The position numbers and the translations under genes were made by a program. From WJJR01 sp964440935 (GTDB taxonomy: Bacteria > Zixibacteria > MSB-5A5 > WJJR01), in the NCBI GenBank assembly GCA_964440935.1, contig CAYTTY010000018.1, positions 1-64,000 of the forward strand: DNA of 64,000 nt, written 5' to 3'. Position 1 is the first letter of the stretch; the number at the start of each line of letters is the position of its first letter. The notes below the pieces were generated by a model. The model was not told the origin of the DNA. It saw nothing but the letters and a program-made list of their open reading frames with translations, and made no database searches. Shown one piece after another: positions 8,353 to 17,542 of the stretch.

Positions 8353-10848
8353 TCACTCCGCATCACTGCTTTGCAGCGTCGTCGCCTCCGCATTCTTGAC
8401 ATACTTGTCGAACCACTCAAGTTGCTCCCAGAGCACATGCTCAACACTTTCTCGAGCGCGGTAGCCGTGATCCTCGTGTGGCAGCAGCACCAGCCGCGCC
8501 GTGCCGCCGGCGCCGCGTACAGCCTCGAAGAAAACCTCGGACTGAATCGTCAACGTGCCCGGGTTCGAGTCTTCTTTTCCGTGAATAATCAGAACCGGTT
8601 CATCGACTTGGTCGGCAAAGAAGGTCGGGGAGAGATCGATGTAGACATCTCTTGCCTCGAATAGCGATCGCCGTTCCGACTGAAAACCAAACGGCTGCAT
8701 GGTTTTGTTGTGCGAACCGCTGCGCGCAATGCCGGCACGAAATAGATCGGTGTGCGCCAGCAGGTTGGCTACCATCAGTCCGCCGTGGCTGTGGCCAATG
8801 ATACCGATCCGATCAGGATCGGTGATTCCCATTTCGACAGCTTTGGCCACTGCCGCCTCCGCGTCGGCCACCAATTGGGGAACGAAGGTGTCATAGACGG
8901 TTTCCGGATCGCCGATCATCGGCATTGCGGTTCGGTCCAACACGGCGTAGCCCTGTAGCAAATAGTAGAGATGGGAAGGACCATAGATACGCATGAAGCG
9001 CTGTTCCGATCCACTGACCTGTCCCGCCGTGGCGGCACCCGAATATTCGAGCGGATAGGCATAGACCACGGTCGGCAGCGGCTCACCTTCTTTGTAACCA
9101 GGTGGCAAATGCAAATGGAAACTCAAGGGCACCCCGTCATCGCGCTCATAGCGCACGATGCGCTTTTCGATCTGGCGCAACCGGGGTGTGGGATCCTCGA
9201 AGTTGGTGATCGGTTCACGTGTCAGGGCACGGGTGGCTTCGCCCTCAGGCGCTTCGATCGTCTCACCGATGGTGGCGAGATAGTAATTCGGCACATCGAC
9301 AGCCGACTCGGAGCGTAACACGAGCTGGTCATTGTCACCACTAAATGCCACGAAATATTCATATCGGTCAGGATCGCAGCGGAACAGGCGCTCGGTCTCG
9401 CCCGTTTCCAATTCCCGCAGATCCAGAAACGGCCGGTCGCCCTCGTCGGTGGCCCCGCTGCCTCTGAAGTAGACCGCATTGCCCTTCTGGTGCATGACCC
9501 AACGGCCGTTCGGCAGCGGACGGTACACCGGATTGCCGGGATCGCCGTAGCGGTCGTCCTCATCGATTTCGAACCAGAGCCGCGATGTGCCTTCATCCAC
9601 ATCCAGAAGCCAGATGTAGAGTCGGCGGTTGATCCGCTCGCGTTGGGTGAGCATCAGCATGCCACCCTCTTCCCCCCACGCATTCCGCCAGGGGTAAATC
9701 CGATGTTCGGCACGGAAGATCTCCTCCGGTTCACCGGTGAACGGCGCATTCAAACGCATGAGCCGGTCGCGATGTTCGGCCTCGGCGACAGGATCGCCAC
9801 CATCAAGTGCCTCGACCCAAAACAGGGTGTGCGGAGCGGTGGGGCGCCACGACACCGAACGTGGGCCCAGAGGCACACCATGAACCGGAACCGCATCAGC
9901 CAGTGGGAGAGACGCAATGGTTGCCACCATCTCACCGTCGTTGTCCCAGACTTCGACCTCGCTGCCGAAGCGCCACCAGGCCACCTCATGCGACCAGGGT
10001 TCTTTAAGCCGCTCAATGAGGAGATACTCACCGTCCGGAGAATACTGGGCCATGCTGTAAATGGCAGGCGGCCCGACGACTGTTGATTCACCGGTCTCCG
10101 GATCGAGGACGACCAACTCACAGGTGGTATAATACTCGAAGAGGGAATCGTCGTGAGCCGTTTCCAGCAGATTGCGTGCCTCGTAAGTCGAGCGGGCCGT
10201 GGCTCCGGCGCCTTCGGCAATCTCCGGACCCGCCGGGATCGGCGGAGGCGCGGGAGCCGGGCCGCGATCCGGGATGCGGCGTACGAGTAAGTGCTCCTGA
10301 TCGGGCAGCCACTCCACTGCGCTGCCCATGAGAGGGTTCAGCGACAGGTTCTCGATCTCGGTCAGTTCGCCGTCCACGGAACCGACCCAAAGCCCGTAGT
10401 GATCAGCGTCTGAAACAGTCAGTGCAAAGCGCTGTCCGTCCACGGTCCAATCCACTCCCTGAACCTCGCTGCCCTCCGGCAACTCGAGCGGTATGGTGGT
10501 GCCATCTTCGACACGAACCAGGCGCGGCGACGTGCCCCCGTGGCTACCATGATAACCGTTGTTGGCAGGATTGACCCGCATGCCGGCCAGCTTGTGCATC
10601 GGTGCAGCCAACTCGGCGAGCGGAGGATACAAAATGGGATCAGCGAGGCCCAAGTGTTCGCCGTTTGGAGACGTCCACACCCATGGGAGCTGTGGTGCAT
10701 GAAGTACCTTCATAATGTCGTCGGGCGGGGACTGCCATGTGGTTGTTGCCGGCAGGCCGTCGTCAGATTGCTGTGCGTTTGCTACCGGCACCAACGCGAC
10801 GAACGTCAGCGTAAGTACGATCGCTGCGAGCACGGTTACCTTTTTCAT
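8353..10848 (-). CDS. Exported S9-family serine peptidase (glutamyl-endopeptidase-like)
   Basis: An 831-residue secreted peptidase. The ATG at 10848 is preceded by a perfect AGGAGG and starts a Sec signal peptide (MKKVTVLAAIVLTLTFVALV, cleaved near NAQQ). A beta-propeller-like N-terminal region (about residues 50-560) precedes an alpha/beta-hydrolase catalytic domain. The catalytic triad is Ser687 (GHSHGG), Asp760 (GKEDSNPG) and His794 (HEDHGY). The motifs SGSHNKTMQPFGFQ and NPGTLT and the HEDHGYRARES block match the S9D glutamyl endopeptidase group (relatives of plant CGEP) better than classic prolyl oligopeptidase. It probably digests peptides in the periplasm. Confidence 0.9.
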   Translation of the reverse strand: MKKVTVLAAIVLTLTFVALVPVANAQQSDDGLPATTTWQSPPDDIMKVLHAPQLPWVWTSPNGEHLGLADPILYPPLAELAAPMHKLAGMRVNPANNGYHGSHGGTSPRLVRVEDGTTIPLELPEGSEVQGVDWTVDGQRFALTVSDADHYGLWVGSVDGELTEIENLSLNPLMGSAVEWLPDQEHLLVRRIPDRGPAPAPPPIPAGPEIAEGAGATARSTYEARNLLETAHDDSLFEYYTTCELVVLDPETGESTVVGPPAIYSMAQYSPDGEYLLIERLKEPWSHEVAWWRFGSEVEVWDNDGEMVATIASLPLADAVPVHGVPLGPRSVSWRPTAPHTLFWVEALDGGDPVAEAEHRDRLMRLNAPFTGEPEEIFRAEHRIYPWRNAWGEEGGMLMLTQRERINRRLYIWLLDVDEGTSRLWFEIDEDDRYGDPGNPVYRPLPNGRWVMHQKGNAVYFRGSGATDEGDRPFLDLRELETGETERLFRCDPDRYEYFVAFSGDNDQLVLRSESAVDVPNYYLATIGETIEAPEGEATRALTREPITNFEDPTPRLRQIEKRIVRYERDDGVPLSFHLHLPPGYKEGEPLPTVVYAYPLEYSGAATAGQVSGSEQRFMRIYGPSHLYYLLQGYAVLDRTAMPMIGDPETVYDTFVPQLVADAEAAVAKAVEMGITDPDRIGIIGHSHGGLMVANLLAHTDLFRAGIARSGSHNKTMQPFGFQSERRSLFEARDVYIDLSPTFFADQVDEPVLIIHGKEDSNPGTLTIQSEVFFEAVRGAGGTARLVLLPHEDHGYRARESVEHVLWEQLEWFDKYVKNAEATTLQSSDAE

Positions 10849-11171
10849 TCCTGAACCTCCTGAGCGTCCCCATCCTATCACCTGGACGAAGATCTGCCCC
10901 TGTCCATAGCCGTTGATTAAGATTCCATTTCGATTCCTGTTCACAACACGGTTGCGTTCGTTTCACGTAAGCTCAAGGACAAGGTGAACTTGGTGATTCT
11001 GTAAGTCAAGTCACACACCGATGACAATGCATAGTCGTGCCATTAGATCGCTGTCGGTACGTGCTTGGAAGCCGAGAGGCTCACCCTACGATACTCTCGG
11101 CAATTGCAGGGTGATGAATTCGGACAGATTCGATGCTTGCAACTCTGAATTTCGGTCCTACCTTCACAATC
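10849..11171. other. Divergent promoter region
   Basis: The region separates the peptidase and deacetylase genes. It contains a -35/-10-like pair for the plus-strand gene at 11137-11164 (listed separately). I see no other structure in it. Confidence 0.5.
11137..11164 (+). promoter_or_regulatory. Putative promoter giving a leaderless transcript
   Basis: TTGCAA (11137-11142), a 16-base spacer and TACCTT (11159-11164). The deacetylase ATG begins only seven bases after the -10 and has no Shine-Dalgarno sequence, which fits a leaderless mRNA. Confidence 0.4.
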
Positions 11172-12095
11172 ATGAGAATACTACTTCCGTTAACGCTTTG
11201 TATTGTCTTAACCCTGAGCGGATTGTCCTCTGCCGGCGAAATCGCCTTAAGCTTCGATGACGCACCTCTCGGCAATGGCGCGTTTCTCACCGGCGCCGAG
11301 CGGACACAGATGCTGATCGACAAGCTCGATTCCCTCGGAATCGATGAAGTGGTCTTCTACTGCACAACCGAACGTCTCTACGGTCCGGCGCGTGAGAAGC
11401 GCTTGCGCGCATACGCCGCGGCCGGACACAAACTCGGAAACCATACCGAAACGCATCCGCGCCTGTCGACGGTCGGTGCGAATGCGTTTCTCGCCGATGT
11501 CGATCACGCGCACGACGATCTCGTCAACTTCGATGGGTTTGTGCCGTGGTTTCGATTCCCGATGCTCGATGAAGGCCAGAGCCGCCCGCTGCGCGATTCG
11601 ATCCGCGCGGCATTAGCGGAGCGCGGATACGTCAACGGCTATGTCACGGTTGACAACTATGACTGGTACATCGACCGGCGGACGCGTCTCGCGGCAGACA
11701 GTGGACACATAGTCGATCTCGATGCGCTTCGCGGCTTCTATGTCGAAACACTCTGGAACGGGATTCTTCATTACGACAAGATCGCCCATGAGGTCCTGGG
11801 TCGCTCACCAAAGCACGTTCTGTTGTTGCACGAAAACGATCTCGCGGCACTCTTCATCGATTCTCTGGTGACACACATCCGCGCCAACGGCTGGTCGATC
11901 ATCTCGCCAACCGAAGCCTATACCGATCCGATTGCCGATTCGTTGCCCGATGTCCTGATGAACAACCAAGGGCGTGTGGCGGCCATTGCGCGTGCGCGTG
12001 GAGTGGAGCCGCGCGCGTTGGTGCATCTGTCCGAGGATGTCGCCTATCTGGACAGTGCGCTCGTTCACCGTGGTATCCTTAAGCCATTTGATTAA
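11172..12095 (+). CDS. Exported polysaccharide deacetylase (NodB domain)
   Basis: A 307-residue carbohydrate esterase family 4-type protein. The ATG at 11172 starts directly on a signal peptide (MRILLPLTLCIVLTLSGLSSAG). NodB motifs are visible: FDDAP with D29/D30 (catalytic base and metal ligand), GNHTETHP (metal-binding H-x3-H), RFP and LLLHEND near the end of the domain. It should remove N-acetyl groups from a cell-envelope or extracellular polysaccharide in the periplasm, with a divalent metal. About 80 C-terminal residues follow the catalytic core. An alternative ATG 39 bases upstream would bury the signal peptide. Confidence 0.88.
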   Translation: MRILLPLTLCIVLTLSGLSSAGEIALSFDDAPLGNGAFLTGAERTQMLIDKLDSLGIDEVVFYCTTERLYGPAREKRLRAYAAAGHKLGNHTETHPRLSTVGANAFLADVDHAHDDLVNFDGFVPWFRFPMLDEGQSRPLRDSIRAALAERGYVNGYVTVDNYDWYIDRRTRLAADSGHIVDLDALRGFYVETLWNGILHYDKIAHEVLGRSPKHVLLLHENDLAALFIDSLVTHIRANGWSIISPTEAYTDPIADSLPDVLMNNQGRVAAIARARGVEPRALVHLSEDVAYLDSALVHRGILKPFD

Positions 12096-12329
12096 GGGTG
12101 AACACTCCGTTCCAGTCCCACAAAGTGGCCCTTGAATGACCACCTCTGTGGCGGGTTGCTTTTAGGCTGTCAATATGGTCTCCCGGGAAGTACCCGGGCC
12201 GCCACTAAATGCAGGTCACCTAAGCCCATGTCCAACAATAGTTTATGTATTGGCTTGAGTGCTGGTCAACAAGTGTCAACCTGGTTGATCGAGCCTGGCG
12301 CAAGGAGCAAAACTCTCCATTTTATGTTT

Positions 12330-12349
12330 GCAAGTAAGTACTTGCTTGC
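12330..12349. promoter_or_regulatory. 20-bp palindromic TetR-family operator
   Basis: GCAAGTAAGTACTTGCTTGC at 12330-12349 is a palindrome broken by one pair of symmetric mismatches. Its core, AAGTAAGTACTTGCTT, matches the classic TetR/AcrR-type operator pattern with alternating TAAGTACTTA. It lies just upstream of the regulator start and overlaps the expected promoter, so the regulator probably represses its own operon. Confidence 0.75.
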
Positions 12350-12354
12350 GTACA

Positions 12355-12999
12355 ATGGGTGCCATGAAGACGACCACAGCCCAATCGCCGAAACGCAAGC
12401 CAACCAGCGTACGCCAGACCGAAATCGTCACTGCAGCGATGCGCATTCTGGCCACCGATGGGGCGCGTCACTTCACGACGGAGCGTGTGGCGGCGGCCGT
12501 CGGTATTACCGGCGGGACGATCTTCCGGCACTTTCCCTCGATGGATGCGATCCTCGATGGCATTGTTGATCACATCGAAGAGATTCTGTTCGCCGATTTT
12601 CCTCCGGATGCTTCTGATCCGCTGGTGTCGTTGCGCCAGTTCTTTGAACAACGCGTGCGAGCGATCGCAGAGCATCCAGAGATGTCGCGTCTGTTGATGA
12701 TTGAGAATCTCATTCCGCACTCGAAATCGCAGAAGCGCGAGAAGCGTCTCCATGAGTTCAAGCGCGTGTCCCAACGGTTTGTTCTGGAGTGCCTGGAGAA
12801 GGCAGCGCGAAGCGGCCAGATCGCAGCCGACGTGCGTCCACAAGACGGCACCCGGCTGGTGCTGGGCGCCATTCATGCGTTTGCCAACACGAGCGTACGG
12901 CGTCAGAATGAAACGGCATCGGATGAGTCGGTTCGACACACCTGGCGGTTACTGGAACGCGCGTTAACCAATAGCCATAACCGAGAACCTGAACAGTAA
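12355..12999 (+). CDS. TetR/AcrR-family transcriptional regulator
   Basis: A 214-residue repressor-type protein. A basic N-terminus is followed by a TetR DNA-binding domain: RQTEIVTAAMRILATDGARHFT, then TTERVAAAVGITGGTIFRHF with the recognition helix. The rest is helical and variable, as in ligand-binding domains of the family. I chose the ATG at 12355 because the earlier in-frame codon lies inside the operator; 12364 is another option. The stop is 20 bases before the RIC gene start, so they form an operon. The ligand is unknown; the downstream genes suggest sensing of nitrosative, oxidative or metal stress. Confidence 0.9.
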   Translation: MGAMKTTTAQSPKRKPTSVRQTEIVTAAMRILATDGARHFTTERVAAAVGITGGTIFRHFPSMDAILDGIVDHIEEILFADFPPDASDPLVSLRQFFEQRVRAIAEHPEMSRLLMIENLIPHSKSQKREKRLHEFKRVSQRFVLECLEKAARSGQIAADVRPQDGTRLVLGAIHAFANTSVRRQNETASDESVRHTWRLLERALTNSHNREPEQ

Positions 13000-13019
13000 G
13001 GGCAGGAGGTCCGCATTTT

Positions 13020-13751
13020 ATGAAGGAAGCAATCATGACACAACTCAGCCAGGACATGCACGTCGGTGACATCGTACGACAGTATCCCGCCACCGCGCGC
13101 GTCTTTGAACACTTGGACATCGATTACTGCTGCGGTGGCAAGATGCCGCTCGATGATGCCTGCGATCGGAAACAACTTGATGTTGAGCATGTGGTTACGC
13201 TGCTGGAGGAAGAGCGTCAGCGTGACGCGAACCAAGCGGATTCGGTCGATTTTGATACGATGACACTGACCGAGTTGGCTGATCACATCGAGAGCACTCA
13301 TCACACCTATCTGCGCACCGAACTGCCGCGATTGCATGCCCTGACCAGGAAAGTTTTTGAGGTGCACGGCGGACGCGACGCGCGTCTGCGCAATGTGCAT
13401 CTCACGCTGTGTGCGTTGGCTGAAGAGCTGACCAGCCATATGATGAAAGAAGAGAAGATTCTCTTTCCAATGATCCGGCAAATGGAATCCGGGGTGACGG
13501 ATGCGGCGGCTCACTGCGGGACAATTGCCGCACCGATTCGGCAAATGGAACACGAGCACGATCAGGCCGGATCGGCGCTGGCTGACCTGCGGGATTTGAC
13601 CGAGGGGTTCGCACCGCCCGACTGGGCCTGCAATACCTACCGGGCGATGCTCGATACGTTGGATACCTTCGAAAAGGACATGCATCAGCACATTCATAAA
13701 GAGAACAATGTTCTCTTTCCGCGCGCGATGCAGCTCGAACAGAGTAACTGA
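13020..13751 (+). CDS. RIC/YtfE/ScdA-type iron-sulfur cluster repair di-iron protein
   Basis: A 243-residue di-iron protein that repairs Fe-S centres damaged by nitric oxide or peroxide. The N-terminal ScdA_N (DUF542) domain reads GDIVRQYPATARVFEHLDIDYCCGG with the Cys37-Cys38 pair. The rest is a hemerythrin-like four-helix bundle with the expected His/Glu set (ESTHHTYL, MMKEEKILFPM, HEHDQAG, HIHKENNVLFP). The ATG at 13020 has AGGAGGT about 10 bases upstream; an ATG at 13035 is possible. It is the second gene of the TetR operon and is cytoplasmic by sequence. Confidence 0.93.
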   Translation: MKEAIMTQLSQDMHVGDIVRQYPATARVFEHLDIDYCCGGKMPLDDACDRKQLDVEHVVTLLEEERQRDANQADSVDFDTMTLTELADHIESTHHTYLRTELPRLHALTRKVFEVHGGRDARLRNVHLTLCALAEELTSHMMKEEKILFPMIRQMESGVTDAAAHCGTIAAPIRQMEHEHDQAGSALADLRDLTEGFAPPDWACNTYRAMLDTLDTFEKDMHQHIHKENNVLFPRAMQLEQSN

Positions 13752-13776
13752 TTGGGTGGACGTAAAACCGAGCGTT

Positions 13777-14283
13777 ATGGTACAAACGAACGACACATTT
13801 CTGGAATTCGATCAGATGCATTCCGAGTTGGATGACATCTTTCTCCGGCATCAGGAAGAACTGTTTGCCGAGCGGCTCTCCGATGCCTCACAACTGCTGA
13901 ATCGATTCGAACGTTTGCTTCTCCTGCACATGCGTCACGAGGAGCAACGATTATTACCGGCGTTCGAGGCACAACGATCGCAGCAGGATGCGCTACGGGG
14001 GTTGCCGGCCGAGGTGTATGTCCTCGAGCATAGGAAGATTCGCGGGCGGCTAACGGAACTCAAGCAGCGGCTGGAGGAACTCGGAGTGCAAAGGCAGCCA
14101 TCGACGCGCGATCTCATCGCCCTGCTCGATCTGGAATGCGGATTCAAGCAATTGCTCGATCACCACAATCGTCGGGAGCACAATCTGCTCTATCCGGATT
14201 CGGACAAACTCATCTCCGAGGATGAGCGGACAGCCATGCTCGAGCAGTGCCGGACCGAGTGGACCGCGGCGCGCGGCCGATAG
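13777..14283 (+). CDS. Hemerythrin-like (HHE) domain protein
   Basis: A 168-residue helical protein that starts 25 bases after the RIC gene. Candidate metal ligands follow the HHE pattern: MHSELDDIF, HMRHEEQRLLPAF, EHRKIRG and DHHNRREHNLLYP. These fit a non-heme di-iron centre that senses or binds O2 or NO, or handles iron. The ATG at 13777 has only a weak ribosome site. An upstream in-frame start would overlap the RIC gene and adds non-homologous residues. It probably works with RIC in nitrosative or oxidative stress. Confidence 0.82.
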   Translation: MVQTNDTFLEFDQMHSELDDIFLRHQEELFAERLSDASQLLNRFERLLLLHMRHEEQRLLPAFEAQRSQQDALRGLPAEVYVLEHRKIRGRLTELKQRLEELGVQRQPSTRDLIALLDLECGFKQLLDHHNRREHNLLYPDSDKLISEDERTAMLEQCRTEWTAARGR

Positions 14284-14393
14284 TGGGCAGCGACGTCCCG
14301 ACACAGTGAACCGATCCTCGCAGAACAAACCACGTGACATGTTATCGTCATTATGTCATGTTGAGACTTCGACCAAACCGGAAGGATTCTGTC

Positions 14394-16271
14394 ATGCGGA
14401 TACTCGTACTCCTGTCGTGCTGGTGCCTGGTCCTGGCATCGTCCGTCCAGTCCCAATCACCTGATCGGTCGCCGGATACGGATACAATGGTTGTCGAATT
14501 AGACGTCACCATCGAAGTGCTCGGCGAACGCGTGACGCCGAATGGATCGCCGTTTCCATTCGAAAAAGAGCGCTTCAACCAGGTCCTGACGCAAAATGGA
14601 TTCGGCCTCATCACGAAGGGCGTGTTCCTGGCGCAGGACATTCAGGCCGACGGCTTCAAACGCGATGACATCACGATTGTCATCGACGGCGAGCGCTACC
14701 ACAGCGCCTGCCCGAACCGCATGGATTCACCGCTGGCCCGCAGCAATTCACTGGAAATGGATGCCATCGAACTCAACAAAACGTCATCGTCTTGTTGCAG
14801 CGGCATCGGCGGGTCAGTTGCCTATCGCAGACGGCCGGTGGGCGATTACGATCAGATCCGTACCGGTATCTCGCAGAGCGCCGGTGCGTCGGAATCATCC
14901 GATATCGGGTTTGCCGCTACCACACAACATCATCGTCTTGCCGGACGGTACGCCTTCGGATCGGATTACTCCGACGGCGATGGCCGGACGTTCGTGGATC
15001 GTTACGGCTACAGCGACGATGTCACGTATCGCCTCGCCGAAGCATCACTGACCGGTAGGCGGCAGGGGATCACCTACCGCGGCGACTTCACCTACACCGA
15101 AGATGTCATGTTCCCGTACCTGCGAATGGATGAACGGCGCAATCGTGTCTTTTCCGGTTCCGTGGCGTATCGGGGACACAAGCTCTACGCCAACCATACC
15201 GAGCACCTGATGGACAACGAGCTCCGGACAAGCCCCATGCGTATGGTCAACGATGCGATGAACACGACTGTCGGGATCACCGGACCGGGTTACGAAGCGT
15301 TCTATCGTCACTGGACCGTCGACAATGAGACCACCATGCCGACGGGAACGCTGACTAACAAGATGATGCCCGGGGTCAACCAGTTTGCCATGTCGGCATT
15401 CCATGAGATCAAGCATCGGCGATTGCGTTTTTGGGGACGCGCCGGCGTGTCGCGGTTCTCCATTGATGAGGAGCAGCGCGCAGCGTTCTACGCATCACTG
15501 TACGATGATCAATCCACATCACAGACGTTTCTCACGTGGGCGGCCGGTGCGGCTGTTCAGAAGGCGATTCTCCCTGATGTCACCGGTGTTGTGGCAGTCG
15601 ACGCGGTGGCCGAACCCCCGACCGCACAGAGTCTTTACATCGCGCTGCAACGGCCAATGGGCAAACCGTGGTGGTCAGGGAATCCGGGGCTGCGCAATCC
15701 GATCCGGACCTCGCTGCGCGGAAACGTGGAATCACACGGTCTGAGGTTCGAAACGTCGGCGTCGTATGTGTGGAATTACGTCGATCTCGCGTCACAGACA
15801 GCGCAGGAACGAATCTATATGACATACGAGAACTTCGATGCCATCATCCTCGCGGCCAATCTCCGGGGCGACTGGCGATATCTTGACTTTGCCGCGGGAT
15901 ACACATGGGCCGAGCGTGAAGCCAGTAGCACACCGCTTACCGAGATTCCACCGTTCGCCCTCACCTACACGTTAACATCTCCACACATCGGTGACGGACA
16001 CGTGTACTGGCGCCACACCTATAACGATGCCCAGACGCGAGTCGATCCCAGCCTGCGGGAAACAGCGACGACATCATGGCACCGCTTCGATGCCGGAATC
16101 AATTACGATCTGAATCCTGTTCGACTGAGTCTGGAGGTGGAAAACCTGTTCGATGAATTGTACACACAACATATGTCGTATCTGCGTGATCCCTTTGCAT
16201 CGGGTGTTCGTGTCTACGAACCGGGACGGACCGTGAGAGTGAATCTCACATTCGATAGCATACAGATGTAG
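14394..16271 (+). CDS. TonB-dependent receptor with Cys/His/Met-rich plug and loops (copper-receptor-like)
   Basis: A 625-residue outer-membrane receptor; its ATG has GGAAGG upstream and a signal peptide (MRILVLLSCWCLVLASSVQS). The plug contains an unusual GERYHSACPNRMDSP segment and CCSGIGGSVAYR instead of the usual LYG motif. A later extracellular stretch, ANHTEHLMDNELRT followed by PMRM and NDAMNTT, resembles the Met/His-rich part of NosA/OprC copper receptors. The barrel closes with LTFDSIQM. It follows the TetR-RIC-hemerythrin genes on the same strand by 110 bases. I infer copper or another soft metal as substrate. Confidence 0.72.
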   Translation: MRILVLLSCWCLVLASSVQSQSPDRSPDTDTMVVELDVTIEVLGERVTPNGSPFPFEKERFNQVLTQNGFGLITKGVFLAQDIQADGFKRDDITIVIDGERYHSACPNRMDSPLARSNSLEMDAIELNKTSSSCCSGIGGSVAYRRRPVGDYDQIRTGISQSAGASESSDIGFAATTQHHRLAGRYAFGSDYSDGDGRTFVDRYGYSDDVTYRLAEASLTGRRQGITYRGDFTYTEDVMFPYLRMDERRNRVFSGSVAYRGHKLYANHTEHLMDNELRTSPMRMVNDAMNTTVGITGPGYEAFYRHWTVDNETTMPTGTLTNKMMPGVNQFAMSAFHEIKHRRLRFWGRAGVSRFSIDEEQRAAFYASLYDDQSTSQTFLTWAAGAAVQKAILPDVTGVVAVDAVAEPPTAQSLYIALQRPMGKPWWSGNPGLRNPIRTSLRGNVESHGLRFETSASYVWNYVDLASQTAQERIYMTYENFDAIILAANLRGDWRYLDFAAGYTWAEREASSTPLTEIPPFALTYTLTSPHIGDGHVYWRHTYNDAQTRVDPSLRETATTSWHRFDAGINYDLNPVRLSLEVENLFDELYTQHMSYLRDPFASGVRVYEPGRTVRVNLTFDSIQM

Positions 16272-16307
16272 GACCGAACCGGTACGCCGGTCAGGGAGCG
16301 GTTACGA

Positions 16308-17429
16308 CTAGATCCGGTCCGGGAAAAACCGGCGAATGTATGGTTTCATTTTGAGTGGGACGTCAAGCTGATCGACTTCTTCGACCGTTGTAATCTGTGT
16401 ACGAATCTCGGATGTGCGAACCGATTGCGCCTTCACACCCCAATCCTTCTCAAACAGCAAGACGCGTCCCAATGCGACTAAGTCGACGCCGTCGTCAAGG
16501 ACCCGCAGCGCCTGCGCCGGTGTTCGGATTTGGCCGACGCCAACGACGGGTACATCAACGGCCTGCTTAATGCGAAGGGTCGTGTGCTGTCCCGGTGACG
16601 GTTCCGGATACAGTCCTGCGCCGTACTCCCACGTGGAGACGTGAACGACATCGATACCGAGCGGGACAATCCGTCGCAGCAACTCGATCACATCGTTGGT
16701 GGTGTACCCGTCGGGCTCCGGCTCCTCCGGCGACACGCGATAGAAGATGGGATACTCAGATCCGACTTCGGTTCGGACCGCTTTGACAACGTCGGATGCG
16801 AATCGACAACGGTTATCCCAACTCTGGGTTCCGTACTCATCGTCACGTTTGTTCGTAAAGGCTGAAAAGAACTGTTGAAACAGATACGTATTCGCACCGT
16901 GCAGTTCGATCCCGTCGAAGCCTGCTCGTTGTGCGCGCTTGGCGGCCGTGGCAAACGCCGAAATAATGTCCTGAATCTGACCCGCCGTCATGGCGGTTGG
17001 CATTTCCGACGTACCGGTGCGATTCTGAACCGCTGATGGCGCCCACGGTGCATGGCCGGTAAATTCACTCTTGGCGGCATTGCCGCCATGGTGGATTTGC
17101 AGAATCGAGACTCCACCACTCGTGCGAATTGCCTCCGCACAGCGCGTCAATCCCGGTATCATGTCATCGGAGTGCGCCCCAATCTGGCCGGGGAAGGCGT
17201 GACCCGATGTGTGCACATAGCAGGCCGGTGACATGATTGTCCCGATACCACCAGCCGCACGCTGGGCGAGGTAAGCAATCTCCTCGTCGGATATCTCACC
17301 GTTCTCATGGCCCGCGGTTGTGGTCATTGGGGCCATGACCAGACGGTTGGGCAGACGGAGTCTCTTCGCAACCGCAACCGGTTCAACGAGACGGGAAATC
17401 TCGGCTGGTGTATTGTCAGGACAATTCAT
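16308..17429 (-). CDS. NADH:flavin oxidoreductase, old yellow enzyme family
   Basis: A 373-residue FMN-dependent TIM-barrel oxidoreductase. Family markers in order: LPNRLVMAPMTT (FMN contact), SPACYVHTSGHAFPGQIGAHSD, LQIHHGGNAA, GFDGIELHGANTYLFQQFFS with the substrate-binding H and N, a YRVSPEE segment in place of the usual RxSP, and a phosphate-binding end (PVVGVGQIRTP, ALGRVLL). It probably reduces an activated alkene using NAD(P)H, but the substrate is unknown. It lacks the long C-terminal FeS/flavodoxin part of dienoyl-CoA reductases. It converges with the metal-receptor gene. Confidence 0.92.
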   Translation of the reverse strand: MNCPDNTPAEISRLVEPVAVAKRLRLPNRLVMAPMTTTAGHENGEISDEEIAYLAQRAAGGIGTIMSPACYVHTSGHAFPGQIGAHSDDMIPGLTRCAEAIRTSGGVSILQIHHGGNAAKSEFTGHAPWAPSAVQNRTGTSEMPTAMTAGQIQDIISAFATAAKRAQRAGFDGIELHGANTYLFQQFFSAFTNKRDDEYGTQSWDNRCRFASDVVKAVRTEVGSEYPIFYRVSPEEPEPDGYTTNDVIELLRRIVPLGIDVVHVSTWEYGAGLYPEPSPGQHTTLRIKQAVDVPVVGVGQIRTPAQALRVLDDGVDLVALGRVLLFEKDWGVKAQSVRTSEIRTQITTVEEVDQLDVPLKMKPYIRRFFPDRI

Positions 17430-17542
17430 CTTAAGAAAGATAGCTTACCACTCGGGAGTGCAACAACCCAGATGGTGATGCGATTGTCGTATCACTGACA
17501 ATTTCGATGGCGGAACCGATTCCGAGTGTCATAACATTCAAT

